Notes: a model not told the origin generated them from the letters alone. Positions 12,182 to 23,689 are shown, counted from the stretch's first letter. The stretch is DNA of 64,000 bases from Heliocidaris erythrogramma (GCA_025617745.1 CM046872.1:496001-560000), one strand, 5' to 3'. Numbers and translations: made by a program.

Positions 12182-12290
12182 TTAAGCACCAATGCATGAG
12201 CGTTGAATTTACGTACGTAATGTTGGAAACGTATATATACGACTACAGTCCAGGGGTGGACTTATCACGAACAAGCTTATTGCGTGACCT

Positions 12291-12436
12291 GGGCCCTCTT
12301 GCATAAAAAGTTGCGATTCAAAGCAACTCAAAAAATTAAACGCAAGTCCAAAATACGCTATCCTGATTGGTTGAAAATCAAGTTGCGTTTGATTTTTGAG
12401 TTGCGTTTAATCGCAACTTTTGATGCAAAAGGGCCC
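12291..12436. mobile_element. Short foldback MITE (GGGCCC...TTGCRTTTAA type)
   Basis: A hairpin-forming element: GGGCCCTCTTGCAT and AAAGTTGCGATT on the left, complemented by AATCGCAACTTTTGATGC and GGGCCC on the right. It resembles the element at 46426-46571. Confidence 0.65.
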
Positions 12437-13566
12437 AGTACTATTCAACAAAAAAATTAATAGGATTCCCCTTCCCCCCACAAAACGTGTTACTCCGTCG
12501 TTAAGATATTCACGATTATTTTTATTCTTTTTCCATACCTGGTTAAACCCTTGCAGTAATGAAAAATATTTGATTTGAAAGATAGCGATAATCTATATTT
12601 TTCAAAATTATTTTCGTGTTGTTCATTGGTAATTTCTCGTACTTCGGTATTATGATTACAGTTCTGATATGTGATATATATGGGAGACAAAAAGACGCTC
12701 AAAGGGGAAGGAAAGGCAGCAAACAATAGCCTATAATCATGTAGATAATTGTTAGCCCATTACAGATATCTTTAAATTACTCCTATTTGATTATTTAATA
12801 AGGAGAACGTGTCTCCAAAAGTTGCAGTTTTCTTGCTAGACATTATCCCATGGGGGCTGCCATTTTCTTTACAAAGTAATACCAGAGCAGTTCTATTCTT
12901 TTTTGTAGTCATGTACATTCAAATGAAGATAATTTTATCCTGGCATATAACCTATTTGTGTCAAGATATTTGTTAAGCGGGATCTGGCATGCACATGTTG
13001 TTGAGTGGTCAGACAAAGGTTTGTCAATTCTTGAAAGAAGTGACAAAGACCTACAACTTAACTGCTCTCAGATATTACCTGTGCTAGACCAAATGGGGGT
13101 ACCAAAATGGCTGCCATTTTGCATTGGTGGCTTTAGTTGTACAATAGCTATTCATTATGTAACATCATATCCATTGTGTACAGATAAATGGACATGAACT
13201 AATATGACATCATAGTTTTTCAAAATAGCAGCTAGCAAGGAATCTGCAAACTATAGAGAGATGTTTAATTTGTAAACAAATCTTTCGGCATATTACTCCC
13301 AGTGTTAAAGATCGCATGCTCGATCTGTAATGAAAAACACAAGTCAGAAAAAATTGGAACCAGCGGGATTCGAACCTGTCATCTACTGCTTGCCGGGCTC
13401 AAATAGAGTTTTTTCAAGATATTTTGAACAGGCTGACAATTTCCCACATGATTATCAGCTGTTTGTCGAGTTTCATTCTTCTTTAACTTGTTGTCAACAG
13501 GTATTAAATATGTTTCTTTACACTAGCCTATCGTGATTCTGAGATAATTATTCTTATCCTTCCCAG
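12437..13566. other. 5' flank or first intron of gene 1; no first exon recognised
   Basis: By homology with gene 2 a signal-peptide exon ending in phase 1 should lie upstream of 13567. I found no ATG followed by a hydrophobic run and a G|GT donor here. A tRNA-like B box (GGTTCGAATCC on the minus strand, near 13369-13379) marks a SINE relic. A ~65-bp repeat at 13263-13330, ending GATCGCATGCTCGATCTGTAATG, recurs in rearranged form at 48800-48876. The frame at 12958-13197 is probably spurious. Confidence 0.4.
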
Positions 13567-13808
13567 ATGGTTTTTACTATGCAGTATTCTACCGTTCTTC
13601 ACCCCCCGGTTCCACCGTAGAGTTTACACTTCCACTGAGAGTCATGCGGGGAACTAGGTGCAGACTGTCATTTAACCACTACTTTGCGCACAGTAACGTC
13701 AGTTTGGAGATCAAGGTGTGTGACGGAGGGGCGTATGTTCCATTGGGTCCAAGAAGTTTCTACTGGGATACTTCCAATTGGTCGTTTACGTGTCCTTCGA
13801 AAATCAAT
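13567..13808 (+). CDS. Gene 1 exon: first part of MAM-like ectodomain
   Basis: Acceptor CTTCCCAG, donor AAT|GTAAGC, 242 bp, entered in phase 1 and left in phase 0. It encodes DGFYYAVFYRSSPPGS..., then RCRLSFNHYF, VCDGG and NWSFTCPSKIN. The G-x-Y-Y start, C-x-L-x-F-x-H-Y strand and tryptophan-rich turn resemble the C-terminal two thirds of MAM domains; this is a profile-style inference. The gene 2 counterpart has exactly the same length. Confidence 0.8.
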
Positions 13809-16800
13809 GTAAGCTGATCCACTCTCGTGCATATACTTGGGATATGTGTGGAAATCATTATTATCAGTCGTGATGAAAATGTAATAAAGGAAAGTACTCC
13901 CCTAAAATAATTTATATTCTCCCAAAAGCAAAGCAAAGACAAAAACAAAAAATAAACATAACAACAACACAACAACAACAAACAAAAAGCATGCAGATAA
14001 TATATTCTAAGTGATCAGCTGAGGGATTTCTAAGAAGCGACGTGGTGCTTGTTTCATATTCTACATGGCTTTGAGTATACCTGTTTTGTAAGACTAATAC
14101 TCTATAGAGTACCGAAGTGATGACGTCACAAAAAGCTATTTTTCATTTCGACATTTTTTATAGCATATCTCAAAGGAACATGGTGAAAAACATCAAGATC
14201 CCAGATTTTATGGCAATTGGCTCATTGGGCCCCGAGATATGGCCGCATGAATACCCCCTTAGCCCCATTGAAGTCAGTGTTAAATTGGCCTGGTTCTAAA
14301 CTGTTAAGAACTAGGCCAATTTACACTGACTTCAATGGGGCTAATTAGATATTCATATAGCCATACCTTGAGCCACCATGAACTAATTCATGTCAAATTT
14401 GATGTGTGAACGTTTTCCATCATGCTCTACCTAAATATGGTCATAAAAATACTGAAATACAAAAATCAAAATTTGATGACGTCACACTTCGGTACTCTGT
14501 GATTTCTCTAACTAATACAGTTGCATAATTCTCACATGTAGATATCATTCAGAGCTAGGAAGACGTGTAATGACTGGTGGGCAGGATTGGACAACATCAA
14601 AGTATTCATAGACGTTCCACTGACGACGGGTATGTATTTCGTGCTTTAATAATTTGCTAATCTTTTGATTTAAAACTTTTAAAGGGAAGGTTGAGTTCTG
14701 GGAAAGGTAAAAATTAATTTGTGAGCTTTCTCATTTTTTTTAGGTTAGTAGAAATGCCCCCGATAAGGATTGCTCTTCAAATGCCCTCACATTAAAAATA
14801 TGACAAGAAACAGCTGACATGTTCGGGGCGAACATTTCTGTGTAGTCCCATATACACATTTCTGTGTTCAGTGCATGTGACTCGCAGCAGGACTGAGTCA
14901 ATTTCTTATCATTTTGGTGATTCCAAAACTTTTACAGCGTACACCAATTCTTATACGCTATATAATCAACCTTTCACATTTGCTTTGATACAGTTTCTTT
15001 CACAATTCAATCTCATGACCAGAGCTCAACTTTATCTTTAAACTTGTACGTAGCACAAATGAGACCGAAGTCGGACAACTACTACGCATTGGCTATCGGA
15101 CAGGTACCCCTTGATGATTACCCCTATACCAAAACCCAGCTGAGAAAAATACGGCGATGATGACGACAACGACGATTATGACATACCTTTATTTTACCTA
15201 ACTGCCAACAAAAAAGTACTTGTACCTGCTTGCGGATAAGCAACTAGTAGACTTACAAGCATTAATTCCCTTCCGAGCTAGGGCTTCCTGATTGAGGATT
15301 TAACAAAGAGCACCAGCGCATCGACTTGGTTTTGAACCCGGGACCTTCCAGTTACGTGAAAGAGTGCTCTACCACTGAGCCATCAAGCCATCATTGTAGT
15401 ATAGGGGGTAGCTTTTTATGATGATTTTTTTTTTAGCATTCTTTATTGCATTCATTCAGTACAAATGAAAAATCATCTTCATTTTTACTTCATGTACATA
15501 ACATATCATAAGTAAAGGACATTATACAGTCTTCAGTAATATATATTATAATTAAATACCTATATAGTACACAGTGCACTCAAATTAATTATACTGAATG
15601 AATATTAAAGATTAAAGCCTACCCCTTCCCCTACAAACAACAAACACACAAACAAACAAAACAGACAAAAAGAAAGAATAAACGAGAAGAGAATAGATGA
15701 TGGTGATTATTCACAGCATTGTTTTGCCAGGTGCCAATTGGCTGTTGTAAACACATTTTAAAACTTTCTTTCAGATGCACCTTCAAATTCGAAGAAGTCG
15801 ACCGTGGATACTATAACTGAATCAACCTTACCCGTTACGACATCGAATCCGATATCGGTGATGCACTCTACGGACACACATTCGTCGACACCGTCGATCT
15901 CGTCTTATCAAACAACTACAGATGTTCTATCATTCACAGAAAGTTCACCATCGCCAACCTTAACGAACAACACCAGCATTGTCACATTTAGTTCCACAAC
16001 AGCCTCTACATCAAAGCCACCGTCGCTTCACAATGGTACTTTGGCACCAGCGGCACTTCGTACATACGAAACAACTGCACGTGGCTTCCAGACAACTTTA
16101 AATTCTAGTTTGCCAAGCGAAGGACAAGAAAGGGTTATTGCAACTCCGCAAGTGACAAATCCCCAAGGTATCATTTTAAGTTCATGTATGGTCTTTCCTA
16201 AACAACAACAACAATAACAAAATTTTCTGAAAATCTATGTTTATTTAATTGATAAATAAGTTATTCGTTAATTCTAATTTTTGTTGTTTGTTTTCAGTGG
16301 AGTATCTAATGAATTCAGAGTGAAAATGCTTAGATTCATGGATCCATTTTCAAATATTTTGTGCGATGCCTACAAGTCAGATAATAACATATGCGGCGAG
16401 TTTGTAAAGGCAATGCATCCTTAAAACCTTTTTAACAATAAAACTAGACATAAAGTGATGATCGTATATGATTAAAGTTTGAGAATATAAAATCTTTGAT
16501 CTTAGTATAACAATTATAAAAATCACAAAGACAGTTTGATATTGAAGGAAGTTCACATCATCAATATTCTTTTTCCTGAAGATGGTGCTGTTGTAACCAG
16601 TATCTCTGTCATGGTAGTCGTCATATTTTTCTTGGTTGGAGTAGCAGCAGTCGCTTTCATTGTACACCGCCCCCACAGGTAAGGCAAACAAGACCAAAAA
16701 AAACCCCATTCATTTTCCTTTCATAGTTATTGCATGCAAGTACATTAAAGGTAAGAAAGATTTGATAATGATAATAGCTAATTAATGGAAGAAGAAGGAG

Positions 16801-19800
16801 AAGAAAGAAACATATATACCCTGTTCTTTACGGTCCCTCATTTCGTTTCCTCTTTGACACTTCCTACCCATGTCTTAGTCCATTTGTTTACACACCGCCA
16901 TCTTATATACAATAATACGCAATAATAGGTCTGCAATGGCTGAAATGCATTCACTATTAAATTGGTATGTGTAATCAGTGGGTTCCTTGCAATCCCGCTC
17001 GAACCGTGGCCAAAGAATTATTTTTAGTCAATACAAAAACTGAAATAGCTGTATGAAAAGGCGTTTGGAAATAGATCACAACTACACAAACTTTAAAGAT
17101 TTCATAAAAACGAAAAAAGTATATTTGTAACTAAATGAAAGAGATCGTTAAAAGAGTAGTATTATAATCCTAATTACAATTGAAATTAACAGGCTGGTAC
17201 AGCGGAATGAACGTTCTAGAGATCTTGGAAAGCACTCTCGTGAAAAAGTATACGTCAACGCTGCCTTCTCTGGTCGAACATCAGCTGGAGTCTCAGCTCA
17301 ACCTGATATCATCAGGGACACTCATCTCAGCAACAGAGTACGATTGCAACATTCTCCATTAGTTCTGGCCAAACCTAAAGGATCGAACCCCAACTTACAG
17401 GACGATGGCTTCATCTGGTATGAAGTGGCAGACCATTATGCAGGTGAACAGAGGGACTATCTTTATCTGACACCTTCAGGCGGAGTGGCGCATCATGAAG
17501 ACGATGGAAGTACAGACTCATTTGTCCCAGTGGGGATTGGTAAAAATGGTATACAGGTGAGGGGACCTACTACAGGTGCGAATGGGCGGACATATGGTCA
17601 TCTGAGCCATTACCATGTCAACTGCCATGACGAACAACTGCTTGGCGCTATTGCTGTCATGTCCGATGAAAGCAACTTCAACGCATCGGTGCACGGAAAT
17701 GAAAGGGACGTAACCAAACCAAACGAAGCTTCTTCCGAAAGTGGGCAACACGACAACCATACCTTCAGTCTTGTTGACAATATGAATTCGAAGAGCCCTA
17801 AAAATATGGATGACAACATTCTGGCTGAAACCATATACAACCCCAAAGGAATTAAAATATCGGCAAAGACATCTAGTGTCGACCCCAGTGACGATGACTA
17901 TCACGTCCTGCACCCCAGAATGGAATTAGGAGAAGATCATCAGTACCTATTTCCTGAACAACCATTAAACCGTAGTCCAGCACCAATCACGACCTCGAAT
18001 TGCGAAGACAACGAAGGGAGAGATCTAGATCACTTTGTTATTGAAGGGTCTGATGATTTGGACGATTATAATCAACTATGGGAGGGTAGATCTTATACAA
18101 CTACAGAGGTCTTCAGTCTCTTGGAAGATACAGATTCGAAGTGTCATGAAAAAATAGACGACAATTATAACGTTCTGGGTGAAACCACAGACAATCCTGA
18201 TAGAATGGAAAGATCGGCAAAGGCAGCTGGTGACGACTGCAAAAGTGATGACCACCATGTTCTGCACTCTAGAATGGAACTAGGTGACTATCATGAGTAC
18301 CAATTCCCGGATCGACCACTAAACTGTATTTCTACAACCACCACAACCTTGAAATCAGAAGATCAAGCCCACTTTGTTCTTGAAGGGTCTGACTATAGGG
18401 ACGGTTATGGGAAACTATGGGAAGGAAGGTCTTATACAATTGCAGAGGAAAAGGCTCATGATCACCTAAACCCTGACCATTGTATTCGTAATGACCGGGA
18501 AGAACCACATGAAAGAGCCTTCGACGCTATCGATGTCATGTCCAATGAAGGCCATTACAACTCACTGGTCCAAAGAAATAGAGCAAAGACCAGTCCAAGA
18601 AATAGCAAAGAGAGAACCAAACTGAGGGGAACTATTCCTAAAAATTCACATGGCGCAAGAGACGAGTATCAAGTCTTCAGTCTTCAAGATGGGAAAGATT
18701 CGAAGTGCCATGAGCAAGAGGACGACAATGTTCTGGGTGAAACCATAAACAACCCTGATAGAATTGAAAGATCGACAAAGGCAGCTGTTGACGATGGCTA
18801 TCACGTCCTGCATTCCGGAATGGAACTAGGCGACTACCATAAGTACCAATACCCTGAACAACAGTTAAATCGTAGTCCAACTGCCAACAGGACCTCCAAA
18901 GACAACGAAGGGACAGAAAAGGACTACTTCGCCCTTGAAGGGTCTGATGATATGGACGATTATGGTCACCTATGGGAAGGTAGATCTTACACAACTGCAG
19001 AGGAGCAGGCTTATGATCACCTAAACCGTGGCCATTGTAGAAGTAACGACCAGGAAGAACAGAATGAACGTCCCTACGACACCACCGTTGTCATGTTTGA
19101 TGAAGACCATAACAACACATTGATGCACGAAAAAAAACCCAAGATCAATCAGAGAAATAGCAAAGACAGGGCCAACCCAGAGGAAACTACTCCTAAATAT
19201 TCACGTAGTGCAACAGAGCAGTACCAAGTCTTCAGTCCTCTGGATTGGAAAGATTCTAAGTGCCATGGAAAATTGGACGGCAAGATGTACAACGTTCTAG
19301 TTGAAACCACATACAACCCTGGCAAAATGGAAAGATCGGAAAAGACATCTAGTGACACCCATAGTGATGACTATCATGTCCTGCATTCTGCAACGGAACT
19401 AGGCGACTATCATGAATACCAATACCCTGAACAACCGTTGATCTGTAGTCCAAGAGCAAACACGCCCTCGAAATTTGAATACAACGAAGGGAAATATCAA
19501 GCCCACTTTGTTCTTGAAAGGTCTAAAGATAGAGACGATTATGCAAAGGCAGCTGGTGACGACTGCAAAAGTGATGACCACCATGTTCTGCACTCTAGAA
19601 TGGAACTAGGTGACTATCATGAGTACCAATTCCCGGATCGACCACTAAACTGTAGTTCTACAACCACCACAACCTTGAAATTAGAAGATCAAGCCCACTT
19701 TGTTCTTGAAGGGTCTGACTATAGGGACGGTTATGGGAAACTATGGGAAGGAAGGTCTTATACAGTTGCAGAGGAAAAGGCTCATGATCACCTAAACCCT

Positions 19801-22629
19801 GACCATTGTATTCGTAATGACCGGGAAGAACCACATGAAAGAGACTTCGACGCTATGGATGCCATGCCCAATGAAGGCCGTTACAACACACTGGTCCACA
19901 GAAATAGAGCAAAGACCAATCCAAGAAATAGCAAAGAGAGAACCAAACTGAGGGGAACTATTCCTAAAAATTCACATGGCGCAAGAGACGAGTATCAAGT
20001 CTTCAGTCTTCAAGATGGGAAAGATTCGAAGTGCCATGAGCAAGAGGACGACAATGTTCTGGGTGAAACCATAAACAACCCTGATAGAATTGAAAGATCG
20101 ACAAAGGCAGCTGTTGGCGATGGCTATCACGTCCTGCATTCCGGAATGGAACTAGGCGACTACCATAAGTACCAATACCCTGAACAACAGTTAAATCGTA
20201 ATCCAACTGCCAACAGGACCTCCAAAGACAACGAAGGGACAGAAAAGGACTACTTCGCCCTTGAAGGGTCTGATGATATGGACGATTATGGTCACCTATG
20301 GGAAGGTAGATCTTACACAACTGCAGAGGAGCAGGCTTATGATCACCTAAACCGTGGCCATTGTAGAAGTAACGACCAGGAAGAACAGAATGAACGTCCC
20401 TACGACACCACCGTTGTCATGTTTGATGAAGACCATAACAACACATTGATGCACGAAAAAAACCCCAAGATAAATCAGAGAAATAGCAAAGACAGGGCCA
20501 ACCCAGAGGAAACTACTCCTAAATATTCACGTAGTGCAACAGAGCAGTACCAAGTCTTCAGTCCTCTGGATTGGAAAGATTCTAAGTGCCATGGAAAATT
20601 GGACGGCAAGATGTACAACGTTGTAGTTGAAACCACATACAACCCTGGCAAAATGGAAAGATCGGAAAAGACATCTAGTGACACCCATAGTGATGACTAT
20701 CATGTCCTGCATTCTGCAATGGAACTAGGCGACTATCATGAATACCAATACCCTGAACAACCGTTGATCTGTAGTCCAAGAGCAAACACGCCCTCGAAAT
20801 TTGAATACAACGAAGGGAAATATCAAGCCCACTTTGTACTTGAAAGGTCTGAAGATAGAGACGATTATGGACAACTGTGGGAAGCTAGATCTTATACAAC
20901 TGCTGAGGAGCAGGCTTATGATCACCTAACCCGTGAACAACGTAAATGTAAGAGTAATGACCGGGAAGAATTACGGCATGAAAGTGAATATGACACTATC
21001 GCTGTCGTGTCCAAGGAAGACCATTACAACCCACTGATGAACGGAAATAAGGCAAAAATCAATGCAAGAAATATCAAAGACAGAACAAACCCAGATGAAA
21101 CTACTCCTAAAAATTCACATGGTGCAAGAGACGAGTACCAAGTTCTCAGTCTTCTTGATGAGAAAGATTCGAAGTGTCATGAGAATGAGGATGGCAACAA
21201 TTATAACGTTCGGCGTGATACCATAGACAATCTTGATAGAATGGAAAGATCGGCAAGCACATCTGGTGGCGATGACTATGACGTCCTGCATTCCGGAATG
21301 GAACGAGGAAACTATCATGAGTACCAATTCCCTGATCGAGCGTTGAAATTTTTTCAAAGCTCAAACCCAACCTCGAAATTCGAATATAAGGAAGAGAAAG
21401 TTCAAGATTACTTTGGTCTTGAAGAGTCTGACGATGTGGACGATTATGGGAAACTATGGGAAGGTAGGTCTTATACAATTGGAGAGGAACAGGCTTATGA
21501 TCACCTAAACCGTGAACAACGTTCAAGTAACGACCGGGGAGAACGGCATGAAAGCGAATACGACGCTATTGCTGTCATGTCCGAGGAAGACCATTGCAAC
21601 CCACTGATGCACGGAAATAAGGCAAATATCAATGCAAGAAAAAATAAAGACAGAACCAACCCAGAGGAAACTGTTCCTAAAAAATACCATGACACGGGAA
21701 ACAAGTACCAAATCCTTATCCCTGCCAATGAGAAGGATTCGAAATGCCATAAGGACATGGATGACAATAATTACAGCATGCTGGGAGAAACCGTAGATAA
21801 GGCTGACAGAATAGAAAGATCTTTAAAGAAATGTAAATGCGACACCGATAGTGATGACTACCACGTACTGCGCACTGGAATGGAACTAGGATGCTATTAT
21901 GAGTACCATTTCCCTGATCGACAGTTGAACTGTAGTCCAGCAGTCAGTACAACCTGGAAATTTAAAGATAACGAAGAAAGTGATCAGGATTACATTGTTT
22001 TTGAAGGGGCTGATGAACGGGACGATTACGGGAAACTATGGGAAGGTAGTTCTCATACAATTGCAGAGGAGCAGGCTTATGATCACCTATACCGTGACAA
22101 ATGTAAAAGTAACGACCGGAAAGAACGGCATGAAAGCGAATATGACGCTATTGCTGTCATGTCCAAGGAAGACCATTACAACACATTGATGCACGGATAT
22201 ACGGCAAAGATTAATTCAAGCAAAAACAAAGACACAGAGGAGACTTCTCCTACAGATTATCCTGGTGCAACAGAAGAGTACCAAGTGCTCAGTCTTGTAG
22301 ATGAGAAAGATTCGAAGTGTCATGAGAAAGAGGACGACAACAATTATAACGTTCTGGGTGAAACCATAGACAACCCTGATAGAATGGAAAGATCGGCAAG
22401 CACATCTGGTGGCGATGACTATCACGTCCTGCATTCCGGAATGGAACGAGGCGATTATCATGTGTACCAATACCCTGAACATCCGTTGAATCGTAGTCAA
22501 ACAGCCAACAGGACCTCGAAAGTCAAAGACAACGAAGGGACAGAGCAGGACTACTTTGTTCTTGAAGGGCCTGATGATATGGACAATTATGGGAAACTAT
22601 GGGAAGGTAGATCTTATACAACTGAATAG
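13567..22629 (+). CDS. Gene 1: MAM-like/mucin-stalk transmembrane receptor with giant tyrosine-repeat tail (first exon missing)
   Basis: Join of 13567-13808, 14542-14629, 15775-16167, 16582-16678 and 17193-22629, all with GT/AG borders. The phases link without a stop, giving 2,085 residues after the missing first exon. Order: MAM-like ectodomain (~110 aa), Ser/Thr/Pro stalk (~131 aa), one transmembrane helix, and a ~1,812-aa cytoplasmic tail made of about ten acidic repeat units each with up to eight Y-x-x-hydrophobic motifs. Inferred role: a type I membrane receptor whose tail, if phosphorylated, would dock many SH2 proteins. Ligand and pathway are unknown. Gene 2, ~10 kb downstream, is a paralogue with the same exon layout. 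The exact transcript start is not visible, and I do not recognise a named family. Confidence 0.78.
14107..14497. mobile_element. Foldback MITE with TA target site, copy 1 (gene 1 intron)
   Basis: Termini GAGTACCGAAGTGATGACGT and the near-perfect complement. An inner perfect-like hairpin is built on TTAGCCCCATTGAAGTC and its complement. A TA precedes it; the following dinucleotide is TG, a decayed TA. A second copy with both TA intact lies at 32278-32669. The TA duplication suggests Tc1/mariner-type mobilisation. Confidence 0.8.
14542..14629 (+). CDS. Gene 1 exon: end of MAM-like ectodomain
   Basis: Acceptor CACATGTAG, donor G|GTATGT, 88 bp, phase 0 in and phase 1 out. It encodes ISFRARKTCNDWWAGLDNIKVF, the equivalent of the closing strand of MAM domains (FEG...DIALDDI). 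The gene 2 counterpart begins with the same ISFRA. Confidence 0.78.
14994..15103 (+). other. Possible 110-bp cassette exon of gene 1
   Basis: Acceptor GCTTTGATACAG and donor CAG|GTACCC enclose an open stretch (SFTIQSHDQSSTLSLNLY, YYALAIGQ). Entered from the preceding exon in phase 1, it would exit in phase 0 and put the stalk exon into a frame that stops after 13 codons. If used, it would give a product without stalk or membrane anchor. There is no counterpart in gene 2. It may instead be a relic or chance. Confidence 0.3.
15181..15395 (-). mobile_element. tRNA-derived SINE in gene 1 intron
   Basis: On the minus strand an A box (TGGCTCAGTGGTAGAGC) and B box (GGTCCCGGGTTCAAAACC) lie ~40 bp apart at the 5' end, followed by a ~130-bp body ending in AATAAAGG. 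This is a different tRNA ancestor from the SINE at 4755 and 31416. It is not a functional tRNA gene: no acceptor stem closes it. Confidence 0.75.
15775..16167 (+). CDS. Gene 1 exon: Ser/Thr/Pro-rich mucin-like stalk
   Basis: Acceptor CTTTCTTTCAG, donor CAAG|GTATCA, 393 bp, phase 1 in and out. It encodes ~131 residues dominated by Thr, Ser and Pro (TESTLPVTTSNPIS, SSTTASTSKPPS, TYETTARGFQTTLNSSLPS) with several N-x-S/T sites (NNTS, NGT, NSS). It would form an O-glycosylated stalk outside the cell. The gene 2 stalk shares the FETTAKSTQTTPNS-like C-terminal end. Confidence 0.85.
16582..16678 (+). CDS. Gene 1 exon: transmembrane helix
   Basis: Acceptor TTTTTCCTGAAG, donor AG|GTAAGG, 97 bp, phase 1 in and phase 2 out. 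It encodes ~24 hydrophobic residues (VVTSISVMVVVIFFLVGVAA and on to FIV), then the basic stop-transfer HRPHR. It has exactly the length and phase of the gene 2 transmembrane exon. Confidence 0.88.
16679..17192. other. Gene 1 last intron, no other feature
   Basis: About 510 bp between donor GTAAGG and acceptor AATTAACAG. AT-rich; I see no transposon ends or RNA gene in it. Confidence 0.5.
17193..22629 (+). CDS. Gene 1 last exon: ~1,812-residue cytoplasmic tail of tyrosine-motif repeats
   Basis: Acceptor AATTAACAG, then an uninterrupted frame to TAG. It starts with a basic juxtamembrane stretch and KVYVNAAFS (gene 2 has NVYANAVFS). It then repeats a ~165-195 aa unit whose order is YGKLWEGRSYT, AYDHLNR, YDAIAVMS, HYNTLMHG, a basic NARNSKDRTNPEE stretch, EYQVFSLLD, SKCHE, NYNVLGET, DRMERS, DYHVLHSGMELGDYHEYQ and YFVLEGSD. 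The YHVLH block recurs about ten times. Tyrosines sit in acidic contexts with a hydrophobic residue at +3, as in SH2-docking or YxxΦ sorting motifs; the spacing is too wide for classical ITAMs. Shadow frames on the other strand recur with the repeat and are not genes. Confidence 0.9.
18217..20868 (+). repeat. Recent in-frame tandem duplication, 2 x 1,326 bp, within the tail
   Basis: 18217-19542 and 19543-20868 are near-identical (only scattered substitutions visible). Each encodes 442 residues and spans two whole repeat units plus part of a third. The joint at 19542/19543 fuses ...DRDDY directly to AKAAGDD, whereas the second copy continues DRDDYGQLWEARS. The crossover was therefore between non-equivalent points of the unit but kept the frame. 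Confidence 0.92.
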
Positions 22630-23600
22630 GACCATGTTTATGATCACCTTTATCGTGATCAATGTAGAAGAAACGACCCGGAAGAACGGGATGAAAGCGC
22701 CTACGACGCTATCGCTGTCATGTCCGATGAAATTCATTACTACACATTGATGCACGAAAACAAAGCGAATATCAGAGAAATAGCAAAGACAAAACCAACC
22801 TAGAAGAAACTCCTAAAAAATCAAGTTGTGCAAGAGACAAGTATACCATGTTCTCAGTCTTCTGGATGAGAAAGGTTCTAAGTGCCATGAGAAAATAGAC
22901 AACAGTCGCAACGTTCTGGGTGAACAACCCAAATCTTCTCGATAAGAAGGATTTGAAGCGCCATGAAAACAGTTACAACCTGCTACGAGAAACCGCAGGA
23001 AAGCCTGGATCGAAAGGGTAGACACATTAAAAATATATATAACATATATATATATACGATATCCACAACAATGACTATTATGTCCTTTATGAAGCTTTGT
23101 GACTATCAACAGTACCAATAACCTGAACATCAACTGAGCAGCTCTATAATAACGAATGAGAGCATAAAATCCAAAGACAACAGAGGGAATGATCAAGGCG
23201 TCATGTTTCTTGAACAGTAGGCAACATCGTGAAGGGAGATTTTCTGGTTTTGCAGAGGAGCAAGCGTATAATCATCTGATCCTTGATCCTGGTGAAGAAC
23301 TATATGAGAGCGACTACGATGCTGTTTTTGCCATGTCCAATAAAGACCACTTATGAATATCCATGATATTGATGCAAAACATGGAAACAGAATGGATGTC
23401 AATCAAAGATGTACTGGGGACCTAAACATACTAAAAATGATCTCGAACAGAGGCAACACACTGTACACGAGTACCAAACATGTAATCGAAGCGCCTTGAA
23501 ATAGTGGAAGACAACGGTCATAAGCTTTTTGGAAAGGAGCTGGGAAATGGTCATCAGTACCAACAACAGGTACATAGTGGTCCAACATCCAACAGGAAAT
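22630..23600 (+). pseudogene. Decayed tail repeats downstream of the gene 1 stop
   Basis: After the TAG at 22627-22629 the unit continues in frame for ~55 codons (VYDHLYRDQCRRND, YDAIAVMSDE). It then loses frame through small deletions near 22770. Recognisable fragments (GTTCTGGGTGAA, TCGAAGTGCCATGA-like, CATCAGTACCAACAAC) persist to about 23600. At the stop, other units have GAG or GAA where this copy has TAG. An AATAAA at 23339 lies inside and could serve as a polyadenylation signal. Confidence 0.75.
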
Positions 23601-23689
23601 TGATTTCAGACAGGACCGAAAATGTTTATTGTTCCCAAATCAAGCAGAATGAAACAAATAATACTAATAAGCAACTTAACTTTTTTTTT

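Noticed and set aside
12958..13197. 79-codon frame upstream of gene 1 as a first exon
   Set aside because: No signal-peptide pattern, no phase-1 donor, and it contains a duplicated ATGGCTGCCATTTT-type non-coding motif.
15333..15392. A functional tRNA gene on the minus strand
   Set aside because: A and B boxes are present but the acceptor stem does not close and a SINE body follows.
18677..21767. Series of minus-strand frames (60-126 codons) opposite the gene 1 tail
   Set aside because: They recur with the repeat period on the other strand and have no domain or splice support; they are shadows of the repetitive exon.
17193..22629. Classical ITAM/ITIM array in the tail
   Set aside because: Spacing between Y-x-x-L motifs is wider than the 6-8 residues of ITAMs and the -2 residue is usually acidic or polar, so I call them only Y-x-x-hydrophobic motifs.
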